Source of the DNA: Planctomycetota bacterium
GTDB taxonomy: Bacteria > Planctomycetota > Planctomycetia > Pirellulales > Pirellulaceae
DNA length: 64,000 bases
NCBI GenBank assembly: GCA_026692845.1
Contig: JAPLNM010000087.1
Coordinates: forward strand, 1-64,000
Direction of reading: 5' to 3'
Position numbers and translations under genes: made by a program. The number at the start of each line of letters is the position of its first letter. The first letter of the stretch is position 1. This document shows positions 46,543 through 55,900 of the stretch, piece after piece. The notes beneath the pieces are model-generated. The model searched no databases and was not told the origin of the DNA. It saw only the letters and a program-made list of their open reading frames with translations.

Positions 46543-46926
46543 ATGCCAGTACGCTCCGTTCTCGATGTCGGCAATTGCAATCCGGACCATTCGGCCATCT
46601 CGGCGATGCTCCGCAAACATTTCGATGTCGAAATCCTCAGATCCGATCAATGGTCCGACACCCTCGCGATCCTCGAACGTCAGCCTGTCGACTTGATCTT
46701 GATCAATCGCAAGCTCGATATCGACTACAGCGATGGAATGGAGATTCTTCGCCAGATCAAGCAATCCGAAGCCTTCCGAGACATACCTGTGATGCTCATT
46801 ACCAACTATGCTGAGCATCAGCAGCAGGCCGTAGCCCAAGGTGCAATTCTTGGGTTTGGGAAATTGGAACTCCGTTCCCCAGAGACCCTCGAGCGCCTTC
46901 GGTCGATACTTGAACCAAGCCAATGA
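46543..46926 (+). CDS. Degenerate receiver-domain protein
   Basis: 127 residues with the receiver fold (DLILINRKLDIDYSDGMEILRQIKQ, IPVMLITNYA, GFGKLELRSPETLERLRSIL), but key residues are lost: the phospho-acceptor position is Asn55 and the N-terminal acidic pair is replaced in VGNCNPDH. Thr87 and Lys107 remain. It is therefore unlikely to be phosphorylated in the normal way and may act as a constitutive binding module. The ATG is two bases after the previous stop and its own TGA overlaps the fur ATG (ATGA). Confidence 0.85.
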   Translation: MPVRSVLDVGNCNPDHSAISAMLRKHFDVEILRSDQWSDTLAILERQPVDLILINRKLDIDYSDGMEILRQIKQSEAFRDIPVMLITNYAEHQQQAVAQGAILGFGKLELRSPETLERLRSILEPSQ

Positions 46927-47384
46927 ACACGAAAAAGAAAACCAACATCGACGACGTCAACGAAGCGCGCAAGATGCTCAAGGATGCTGGTCTGCGCAGC
47001 ACCCCAGCCCGCATCTCGGTGATCAACGCATTGAAAAAGTCGAGCCGACCTCAGACCCACGCGCAATTGGCCGATCAGCTTGTCCCCTTGGGGTTCGATA
47101 AAGCCACCGTCTTTCGCAATTTGACCGACTTGGCCGAGGCCGAACTGGTCTTGAGAACCGAGCTTGGGGATCACGTTTGGCGGTTCGAAATGCGGGACCC
47201 CAAGCACGATCGCAGCAGCCATCCTCACTTTGTCTGCGTCGATTGCGGCAGCGTCACTTGCATCGACGAGATGGCACTGCCAACACCGACGGTCCGGCGG
47301 AATCTGAATATTGCCAGGATCAGCGAAGTGCTTGTCAAAGGGCACTGCGGGGACTGCGACGCCTCGCGGGCCGTAAGCCGATAA
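46923..47384 (+). CDS. fur: Fur-family metalloregulator
   Basis: 153 residues: N-terminal winged helix (AGLRSTPARISVINALKKSSRPQTHAQLADQL, recognition helix DKATVFRNLTDLAEAEL) and C-terminal metal/dimer domain with SSHPHFVCVDCGSVTC and HCGDC, the two CxxC pairs that hold structural zinc. It could be Fur, Zur or PerR; the motifs do not decide. It is the last gene of the ExbB cluster and coupled to the pseudo-receiver gene, so it likely controls a metal-linked response that includes this cluster. Confidence 0.92.
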   Translation: MNTKKKTNIDDVNEARKMLKDAGLRSTPARISVINALKKSSRPQTHAQLADQLVPLGFDKATVFRNLTDLAEAELVLRTELGDHVWRFEMRDPKHDRSSHPHFVCVDCGSVTCIDEMALPTPTVRRNLNIARISEVLVKGHCGDCDASRAVSR

Positions 47385-47394
47385 TTCAAATCGT

Positions 47395-47446
47395 TGAGCC
47401 TACCGTCGGGCTTGTCCCGGCGGAGGCGTAACTAACAGCTACCGGC
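47395..47446. repeat. 52-bp direct repeat, copy 1
   Basis: A 52-bp sequence directly after fur, repeated at 47509-47560 with two substitutions. It contains a small CGGG/CCCG stem. The second copy runs into the end of the HisN-like gene. Confidence 0.93.
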
Positions 47447-47508
47447 GCCCAAGTAGCGGTGAGTCTTGGCCGCGCCGGCATGAAGCCGACGGAGGCCAAG
47501 AATGTGGA

Positions 47509-47560
47509 TGAGCCTACCGTCGGGCTCGTCTCGGCGGAGGCGTAACTAACAGCTACCGGC
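47509..47560. repeat. 52-bp direct repeat, copy 2
   Basis: Second copy of the repeat, 62 bases after the first, differing at two positions. Its last bases overlap the stop codon end of the HisN-like gene (47553), so it may also act as the 3' boundary for both convergent genes. Confidence 0.93.
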
Positions 47561-48454
47561 CCGCATAAGGCACCAGTGTCCGGAGCGCCTCTTCGTGGAC
47601 CAAGCCGTTGCTCGCCAAGCAGTGACCAGCCCTCAGATCGACCTGCCCGGACCACGAAGTGAATTTTCCTCCTGCTTCGATCACCACCGGCGCGACGGCC
47701 GCAACATCCCATGGGTTAACAATCGGATCGACCATCAACTCAGCCCGCCCGGTTGCGACCAACAAGTACCCATAGCCATCCCCCCACGAACGACTCACAT
47801 AGGCCGACGCTTGAAGAGACTTGTAAGCATCCTCGGCCCCCCTGCGTTCGAAGTTGTCGACTTGCGAGGTCAGAAACAATCCATCGCTGAGCGTCTCGAC
47901 GCTTGAGACCCGACACCGCTCCAAGACCACCGGATCATCAGATCCCGGCTCGGTTCTTCTCTGTCCGTACCAAGCTCCACCAGTACCAACTCACCGAGAG
48001 CAGGGATCGCGATAACCCCTAGGAGCGGTTGGCCACGGCAGGTCAATCCGACCAACGTCGAGTACAACGGCACCCCCGAGATAAACGACTTCGTCCCATC
48101 GATCGGATCGATGATCCACTCGAAATCGTTGGTACCCACAATCGATCCGAATTCCTCGCCCAGCAAGCTATCCTTGGGATACCTTTTGGCGATCGATTCG
48201 CGAACGGCTTGCTCGGCACCCTTATCGGCGGCGGTCACCGGCGATCGATCGCTTTTTCTTTCGACTTGGTAAGCCGACGTCCTGAAGAACTTCAAAGTCA
48301 CTTCCGAAGCGATGCCTGCGAGTTCCAACGCAAACTCGATCCTGGCAAGGTACTCGGCCCGGTCAAACCCAGAGCCCTCGGGCACCACATCCGACGGCTC
48401 AGGCACTGCGTTGCGGAAGCTCTCGGGTAGCGTGAATCGTGCAAATCGATCCAT
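47553..48454 (-). pseudogene. HisN-like inositol monophosphatase-family gene, one frameshift
   Basis: Two overlapping minus-strand frames make one ~300-residue phosphatase. The 5' part (from 48454) carries KSDRSPVTAADKGAE, LLGEEFG and the metal site EWIIDPIDGTKSFISGVP, which is typical of histidinol-phosphatase HisN or IMPase. At about 47975-47980 the frame is lost in a short G run (CTCCAC on the plus strand). Adding one G restores LVGAWYGQRRTE, after which the other frame carries RVSSVETLSDGLFL, SWGDGYGYLLVATGRAELMVDP and NPWDVAAVAPVVIEAGG to the stop at 47553. Every other motif is intact, so this is either a very recent mutation or a base-calling error in the assembly. Confidence 0.85.
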
Positions 48455-48538
48455 TGGTAAGGGTTCTCCTGTGTTTCGGGTCTAGATTCATTGGATTCCA
48501 GGCAAAGGGGCGACTAGGTCGACTACACTATTTTGCCG

Positions 48539-48572
48539 GATCGATAAAAATAAGCGATCGATAAAAATAAGC
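48539..48572. repeat. 17-bp tandem duplication upstream of the RND pump genes
   Basis: Two perfect copies of GATCGATAAAAATAAGC, 56 bases before the membrane fusion protein gene, in the divergent control region 48455-48627. The AT-rich units could change promoter or operator spacing. Confidence 0.92.
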
Positions 48573-48627
48573 TTACGAAATTTGCTGGCTAGACCCACCC
48601 CTCCATTTATCCCACCCAAAGCAAGTT

Positions 48628-49902
48628 ATGTCGACAGCCCCTAAGCTCGACGACGGCGATCCGGCGTTGAAGCCGGCCCATATCGAGACTTCAGTCCCCG
48701 CCGACTCCGAGCGAGCCACGAGCTCCTTAAGGGGAGCGAAGCCTTGGTGGTACCGCCTGGTTTCGTTCCTCCTGCTTGCCGGACTTGCCGTCGCAGGCTA
48801 CGCGACTCGCGATCGATGGGAGCCGGTCCTCGAGGGCTGGATTCGACCGGCTGCAGCCAATCGTCCCAAGCCTCGGCCGCCTGTGGTGTCGATCGCCGAA
48901 GCCAAGCAGGAATCCATCCCACAATTCATCAATTGCCTCGGAACCGTTACTGCCTTCAACAGCGTTACCCTCAAGAGCCGTGTCGACGGAGAACTCGTCG
49001 AGGTGGCTTTCCAAGAAGGTCAGATGGTCCAAGAGGGGCAACTCCTTGCCCGCATCGACTCGCGCACCTTCGATGCGGCATTGAATCAAGCCAAGGGCCA
49101 ATTGCAACGGGATCTTGCAGCCCTAGAATTGGCACGGCTCAATGTCGATCGATTGAAGAATCTGCCGGCCGGAGGAGCCCTCTCGGAGCAAGAGCGAGAC
49201 GAACTCCAAGCCGTCTACAAGCAGGCCCAGGCCTTGGTCGATGTCGATCGAGCGCTGGTCGCCAATGCCGAGCTCCAAGTCGCCTACTGCAACATCATCG
49301 CACCGATCAGCGGACGCGTTGGGCTCAGGCAAGTCGATCAAGGCAACATGATCCAGGCCAACAATCCCACCGGCATCGTGGTCATCACCCAACTCCAACC
49401 GATCTCGGTGGTCTTCTCGATCCCGCAAGATGAGATCCTCCGAGTCCAAAAGCAGCTTTCGGAAAGTTCGCTCGTTCCTGTCTTGGCCTTTGACCGTACC
49501 TTCCAAAATCAGTTGGCACAAGGAACCCTGACTGCAATAGACAACCAGGTCGATCAGACCACCGGAACCCTGAGGCTCAAAGCCACCTTCGAGAACCAAG
49601 AATCCCTGCTGTTTCCGAATCAATTCGTCAACATCCGATTGCTGATCAAGCAATGGAGCGACGCGATCGTGATCCCTTCCTCAGCGGTCCAACGCGGGGT
49701 GGACTTTCAGTATGTCTATGTGGTCCAAAACGACAATGAAACGGTCGATATCGCCAAGGTCCAAGTCGCCTTTAGCGAAGCGGGCCGTTCGGTGATCGCT
49801 CAAGGCCTCCAGGCTGGCGATCGCGTGGTCATCGAGGGAACCGACAAATTGCAACCCAAGGGGTCGATCTCGCTGCCGGGAGCAGGTCCCAAGTCGCGAT
49901 GA
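48628..49902 (+). CDS. RND efflux membrane fusion protein (MdtA-like)
   Basis: 424 residues. A cytoplasmic leader, a membrane anchor (about 42-62, WYRLVSFLLLAGLAVAGYA), then the lipoyl-hairpin-barrel plan: NCLGTVTAFNSVTLKSRVDGELVEVAFQEGQMVQEGQLLARID, the alpha hairpin (QAKGQLQRDLAALELARLNVDRLKNL), the returning IIAPISGRVGLRQVDQGNMIQ, and membrane-proximal segments ending in GDRVVIEGTDKLQPKG. These blocks match MdtA rather than AcrA. Its stop overlaps the start of the first pump gene by four bases (ATGA). Confidence 0.92.
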   Translation: MSTAPKLDDGDPALKPAHIETSVPADSERATSSLRGAKPWWYRLVSFLLLAGLAVAGYATRDRWEPVLEGWIRPAAANRPKPRPPVVSIAEAKQESIPQFINCLGTVTAFNSVTLKSRVDGELVEVAFQEGQMVQEGQLLARIDSRTFDAALNQAKGQLQRDLAALELARLNVDRLKNLPAGGALSEQERDELQAVYKQAQALVDVDRALVANAELQVAYCNIIAPISGRVGLRQVDQGNMIQANNPTGIVVITQLQPISVVFSIPQDEILRVQKQLSESSLVPVLAFDRTFQNQLAQGTLTAIDNQVDQTTGTLRLKATFENQESLLFPNQFVNIRLLIKQWSDAIVIPSSAVQRGVDFQYVYVVQNDNETVDIAKVQVAFSEAGRSVIAQGLQAGDRVVIEGTDKLQPKGSISLPGAGPKSR

Positions 49903-52900
49903 ACATCTCGAAGCTCTTCATCCTCAGGCCCATCGCCACGACCCTGCTGATGGCCGCGATCATCCTCAGTGGCTCGATCGCTTATCGCCAACTGCCCGTC
50001 GCTGCGCTTCCCCAAGTCGATTACCCAACGATCCAGGTCGTCACGTTTTATCCAGGTGCAGGGCCTGAAGTGATGGTCTCCTCGGTGACGGCCCCTCTGG
50101 AAAAACAATTCGGTCAAATACCAGGTCTGTCCCAAATGACCAGTTCGAGCACCCAAGGTTGCTCCGTCATTACGCTCCGATTTGTTCTGGATTTGGATAT
50201 CGATATCGCCGTCCAGCAGGTACAAGCCTCGATCAATGTCGCAGGAAACTTCCTACCGAGAGAGCTCCCGAACCCGCCGATCTATTCCAAGGTCAATCCG
50301 GCCGATGCACCCGTACTGACCCTGTCGCTGTCCTCGAGCACCATTCCGCTCCCAAAGATTCAAGACCTTGCCGACACGCGACTGGCTCAAAAGCTCTCCC
50401 AAGTCAAAGGGGTCGGTCAGGTCAGTCTCACCGGTGGGCAAAAACCCGCCATCCGAGTCCAAGCCAACCCGACGAGTCTTTCGGCCATGGGCTTGACGCT
50501 CGACGATCTGCGCACCGCATTGACGGCCGCGAATGTCAATCAAGCCAAAGGGAGCTTTGATGGCCCCAAGCAATCGATCATCATCGGAGCCAACGACCAA
50601 CTCTTCACCGCCGAGCAATTTCGCGAATTGATCGTGGCCTATCGCAACAATGCGCCGGTGAAGCTTTCCGAGGTCGCCAAGGTCATCGATGATGTCGAAA
50701 ACGTCCGACAGGCCGCTTGGAGAGACACCACACCGAGTGTCCTTCTGAACATCCAGCGTCAACCCGGAGCGAACATAATCGAAGTGGTCGATCGCATCCA
50801 GGCGATGCTCCCGCAGCTCAAGGAAGCCCTCCCTGCGGACCTCCGAGTGGATGTCCTGACCGACCGTACGACGACCATTCGGGCGTCGGTCGAAAGCGTT
50901 CAGCACGAGCTATTGCTGACCATCGGATTGGTCGTTTTGGTCATCTACTCGTTCTTGCACAGTTTTCGAGCCACCATCATTCCCAGCGCGGCCGTTCCTC
51001 TTTCGATTGTGGGAACCTTTGGGATCATGTACCTGATGGGCTATACGCTCAACAACTTGACCCTCATGGCTCTGACGATCTCAACAGGGTTTGTCGTCGA
51101 TGATGCGATCGTCATGATCGAAAACATCATGCGGTACGTCGAGGACGGCATGGACCCGCTCCCGGCATCTCTCAAAGGTGCATCGGAGATCGGTTTTACG
51201 ATCGTTTCCTTGAGCGTATCGCTTGTGGCCGTTTTGATTCCACTGCTGTTTATGGGGGATGTCATCGGCAGGCTTTTTCGCGAATTTGCCGTGACGCTTA
51301 GCGTGACGATTTTTGTATCGGCAATCGTCTCCTTGACACTCACACCGATGATGTGCGCACTGCTGCTCAAAACCATTCCCAAGCAAGTCGGCAGCAGTCG
51401 CGATCACGGTACGCAAGGCTGGCTATTCATCGCCTTGCTGCAGTTCTACGAAACCACCTTGAGATGGACCCTTAAACACCAAGGCTTGACCATGCTGGTC
51501 TTCCTGGCAACCCTGGCCTCGACGGTTTTTCTCTACATCCAAGTCCCTAAAGGGTTCTTTCCCATCCAGGACACCGGCGTGATCCTGGGCATCACTCAGA
51601 CCGATCAAGACACTTCGTTTGCACGAATGCATGCCAAGCAAGCCGCACTCAACGCGGTTCTATGTGCCGATCCGGCCGTCGAAAGCATCGCAAGTTTCAT
51701 CGGCATCGATAGCATCAACCTGACGCTCAACAGCGGTCGGATTCAGATCAACCTCAAACCCCACCACGAGCGTCACGAATCGATCCAAAAAGTAATGGCG
51801 AGGCTCTCGCAAAATGCCTCTGCGGTCGCAGGTATCCAACTTTTTATGCAACCCGTCCAGGACCTATCCGTCGAGTCCCGCGTTTCGCGCACCCAGTACC
51901 AATACTCCCTCGAAACACCCGATCCAGAGCAACTCAACGAGTGGGTTCCCAAACTCGTCTCGAAACTCAAAGACCGACCCGAACTCCAAGACGTCGCCAG
52001 CGATCAAGCCGTCTTGGGCCGCGAAGCAAAACTCGTCATCGATCGCGACAGTGCCTCGCGTCTGGGCGTTACACCCTTGGTTATCGATGATGCTCTCTAC
52101 AACGCCTTCGGACAGCGCCAAGTTTCGACGATCTTCACCCAGCTGAATCAATACCGCGTCGTTTTAGAAGTGGCTCCAGAGTTTCGCGATTCTCTGAGCG
52201 ATCTCGGAGCCCTCTACGTCAAAACCAACACGGGCCGACCAGCACCCCTGGAGTCGCTCACCAAAATCGAATACCAAAATGCGCCCCTGGCGATCAATCA
52301 CCAAGGCCAATTTCCTGTTGTGACGGTATCTTTCAACCTCGCCCCAGGAGTCTCGCTCGGCCAAGCCGTCGAAGCGGTCGAGGACACCGTCGGCGAGATC
52401 CAAATGCCCGCCGGAATCGTTCGCTCGTTTCAAGGCTCCGCCGAAGCTTATCAGCGTTCCCTCTCGACGACCCCATTGCTGATCCTAGCCGCGTTGATCA
52501 CCGTCTACATCGTCCTGGGGGTCCTCTACGAAAGCTTTGTCCATCCGCTGACGATCCTCTCGACGCTCCCATCGGCAGGGCTCGGTGCGCTGGTGGCCCT
52601 GATCCTGTTTCGCCTGGACTTGAGCATCATCGCTCTGATCGGAATTATCTTGCTCATCGGTATCGTCAAAAAGAATGCGATCATGATGATCGACTTTGCG
52701 CTAGAAGCCCAACGCAATCAAGGACTCGAAGCCGAAGATGCCATCTTTCACGCCTGCTTGCTGCGCCTCCGACCGATCTTGATGACCACCATGGCCGCTC
52801 TGCTCGGGGCCGTGCCTCTTGCCTTCAGCGGGGGCGTTGGCTCCGAAATCCGACAACCCCTCGGTATCTGCATCATCGGTGGCTTGATCTTCAGCCAAGC

Positions 52901-52979
52901 CCTGACGCTCTACACAACCCCGGTGATCTATCTTTGGTTCGATGCCCTAGGACGAAGGAAAGGAAAACCCGAGGCATGA
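49899..52979 (+). CDS. RND multidrug efflux permease (MdtB-like)
   Basis: 1026-residue HAE1-type pump with 12 predicted helices in two halves. The start (MNISKLFILRPIATTLLMAAIILSG) is the classic N-terminus. The proton relay is intact: GFVVDDAIVMIEN in TM4 (paired Asp) and GIVKKNAIMMIDFA in TM10 (Lys). Porter-domain blocks PVAALPQVDYPTIQV and SQVKGVGQVSLTGG are present. It is coupled at both ends to neighbours, and with the next gene probably forms a heterotrimeric pump like MdtB2C. Confidence 0.94.
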   Translation: MNISKLFILRPIATTLLMAAIILSGSIAYRQLPVAALPQVDYPTIQVVTFYPGAGPEVMVSSVTAPLEKQFGQIPGLSQMTSSSTQGCSVITLRFVLDLDIDIAVQQVQASINVAGNFLPRELPNPPIYSKVNPADAPVLTLSLSSSTIPLPKIQDLADTRLAQKLSQVKGVGQVSLTGGQKPAIRVQANPTSLSAMGLTLDDLRTALTAANVNQAKGSFDGPKQSIIIGANDQLFTAEQFRELIVAYRNNAPVKLSEVAKVIDDVENVRQAAWRDTTPSVLLNIQRQPGANIIEVVDRIQAMLPQLKEALPADLRVDVLTDRTTTIRASVESVQHELLLTIGLVVLVIYSFLHSFRATIIPSAAVPLSIVGTFGIMYLMGYTLNNLTLMALTISTGFVVDDAIVMIENIMRYVEDGMDPLPASLKGASEIGFTIVSLSVSLVAVLIPLLFMGDVIGRLFREFAVTLSVTIFVSAIVSLTLTPMMCALLLKTIPKQVGSSRDHGTQGWLFIALLQFYETTLRWTLKHQGLTMLVFLATLASTVFLYIQVPKGFFPIQDTGVILGITQTDQDTSFARMHAKQAALNAVLCADPAVESIASFIGIDSINLTLNSGRIQINLKPHHERHESIQKVMARLSQNASAVAGIQLFMQPVQDLSVESRVSRTQYQYSLETPDPEQLNEWVPKLVSKLKDRPELQDVASDQAVLGREAKLVIDRDSASRLGVTPLVIDDALYNAFGQRQVSTIFTQLNQYRVVLEVAPEFRDSLSDLGALYVKTNTGRPAPLESLTKIEYQNAPLAINHQGQFPVVTVSFNLAPGVSLGQAVEAVEDTVGEIQMPAGIVRSFQGSAEAYQRSLSTTPLLILAALITVYIVLGVLYESFVHPLTILSTLPSAGLGALVALILFRLDLSIIALIGIILLIGIVKKNAIMMIDFALEAQRNQGLEAEDAIFHACLLRLRPILMTTMAALLGAVPLAFSGGVGSEIRQPLGICIIGGLIFSQALTLYTTPVIYLWFDALGRRKGKPEA

Positions 52980-55900
52980 TGACCGGACATGGATCGAATT
53001 TTTCAGAAGCCTTCATCCGTCGCCCCGTCGGCACGACCCTCCTGACCGTCGCGATCACCCTCTCGGGCTTAATCGGCTACTTCCTGCTCCCGGTCGCGCC
53101 GTTGCCTCAAGTCGAATTTCCGACCATTTCCGTCAGCGCCAATCTACCAGGTGCCAGTCCCGAAACCATGGCCTCTGCGGTCGCAACACCGCTTGAACGA
53201 AGCCTGAGCCGAATCGCCGGCGTAACCGAGATGACCTCCAATAGCACCCTCGGGTCGACCTCGATCACCCTCCAGTTCGAACTCGATCGCGACGTCAACG
53301 CAGCGGCAAGAGAAGTCCAAGCCGCGATCAACGCGGCGCGCAGCCAATTGCCCCCAACGCTCCCGAACAACCCCTCGTACCGCAAGGTCAACCCCTCCGA
53401 CTCGCCAATCATGCTCCTGACGTTGGTCTCGGAGATTTACTCCAAGCCGCAAATGTACGAGTTGGCCTCTACCCTGATTCAGCAAAAGCTCTCTCAAATC
53501 AGCGGGGTCGGTCAAGTCTTCGCCACCGGAGCGTCGAATCCTGCCGTTCGCATCGAATTGAATCCCAACGTCCTGAATCAAATGCAGATCGGACTCGAAG
53601 ACGTCCGCGCAGCGATCGGCTCCTCGAATGCCAATCGACCCAAAGGAGTCCTCGAAGAAGGGCCAGTTCAGTGGTCGCTCAATACCACCGACCAATTGAT
53701 GACCGCCCAGGACTACCGCCCCTTGATGATCGCTTATCGCAATGGTGCTCCTGTGCGACTGGCCGATGTAGCCAATGTCACCGATTCGCTCGAAGACATT
53801 CGGAACTTTGCGCTAGCCGATGGACGACCCTCGATCAGCGTCCTGATCTTTCGACAGCCAGGCGCAAACATCATCGAGACCATCGAGAACGTCAAATCGG
53901 TCCTGCCCCAACTGCGAGCTCAGTTGCCAGCGGCCATCGACCTGGATATCGGAATGGATCGCTCCACGACGATCCGAGCCTCCCTATTGGAAGTCCAGAA
54001 AACGCTCCTGATCAGTATTCTGCTGGTGATCGTCGTGGTCTATGTATTCCTCAGAGACATCCGAGCGACGATCGTCCCGACGATCGCCGTTCCGGTCTCG
54101 CTCATCGGAACCTTTGGCGTGATGTACCTGCTTGGTTACAGCCTTGATAACCTCTCGCTCATGGCCCTGACAATCTCGACAGGCTTCGTCGTCGACGATG
54201 CGATCGTCGTGACCGAGAACATCAGTCGCTATCTGGAGAAAGGTCTCAAGCCCCTCGACGCGGCCATCAAAGGCGCCGGTGAAATCGGATTTACCGTCGT
54301 TTCGATCACTCTGTCGCTGATCGCCGTGTTCATCCCGATCCTGCTGATGCGAGGTGTTATCGGATTGCTGTTGCAAGAGTTCGCAGTGACGCTTTCGATC
54401 GCGATTCTCATCTCGCTGGTCATCTCCTTGACGACGACACCGATGCTCTGCGCTCTGCTGCTCAAAGCCCATCGAGTCAACGAAAACTCCAATCGCTATT
54501 GGATGGAAAATGCTTACGGGCGTGTGCTCGATGTGGTTTTGAAATTTCCAGGCTGGACCATGGTCGCCCTGGCCCTGATCGTGGCTTTCAACGGCTACCT
54601 CTACGTCAAAGTCGCCAAAGGATTCTTTCCCCAGCAAGACACAGGGCGACTCGTCGGCAACATCGTGGCCGATCAAGGAACCTCCTTCCAAGCCATGGTG
54701 AGCCTTTGCGAAAAATTCGCCAATGCCGTCGGCGACGAACAGGCCATCGATCGCGTGCTGGTCTCGACCGGCGGAGGTGGACCCGGGGGAGGCGGTACCA
54801 ACAACGCCCGAATGTTTGTGACCCTCAAGCCCCTAGACCAACGCAAACAAACCATCGATGAACTCATCGCAGCGATCCGCAAGAAAACCTCAGGAATCAG
54901 CGGCGCGAACCTGTTCATGCAAGCCGTTCAGGACCTTCGGATCGGCGGACGACCCTCCGGTGCCCAATACCAATACACACTTCGCGGCGGCGATCTGAAA
55001 GAACTCAACGAATGGACTCTCAAACTCATCTCCGCAATGAAAAAGCTTCCAGAAATCACCGACGTCAATACCGACCAACAAGACAAAGGCCAACTCTCCC
55101 GATTGGTGATCCAACGTGACCTAGCCGCGGTCCTAGGGCTCGATATCGCGACGATCGACAACACCCTCTACGATGCCTTCGGCCAACGACCCGTCTCGAC
55201 GATCTACCTCCCGATGAACCAACGGCGCGTCGTTATGACCCTCGATAGGGATTACATCAAAGGACCCGAGTCCCTCAAAAGCATCTACATCCGAACCCGA
55301 AACAACACCCAAGTCCCCCTGCAGGATCTCTACTCGCTCGAAAGCCGAAACACCTCCCTGTCGGTGGCCCACTCCGGACTGTTTCCATCGTCGACCATTT
55401 CCTTCAATCTCAGCCCCGGAAGCGCGCTCGGGGATGTCGTTCCTATCATCAAAACCGTCAGCGCAGAAATCGGGATGCCCTCGAGCATCCAAGGGAACTT
55501 TCAAGGCACAGCCCAAGCCTTCCAAGACTCGCTGTCCAACCAGCCCCTTTTGATCCTCGCGGCCCTCGTCGCTGTCTACCTCGTCCTGGGCATCCTCTAC
55601 GAAAGCTTGATCCATCCGATCACCATCCTCTCGACGCTCCCGTCTGCAGGCGTCGGTGCGATCCTCGGCCTGATCGTGTTTCGTATGGATCTGAATATCA
55701 TCGGAATGATCGGGATCCTCCTGCTGATCGGAATCGTCAAGAAAAACGCCATCATGATGATCGACTTTGCCATCGCGCTGCGCAAAGACCGAGGCTGGGG
55801 ACCCCGAGAGGCGATCCGCGAAGCCTGTTTGCGGCGTTTCAGACCCATCACCATGACCACGCTGGCTGCCATCCTCGGTGGAATCCCGCTGGCACTCGGA

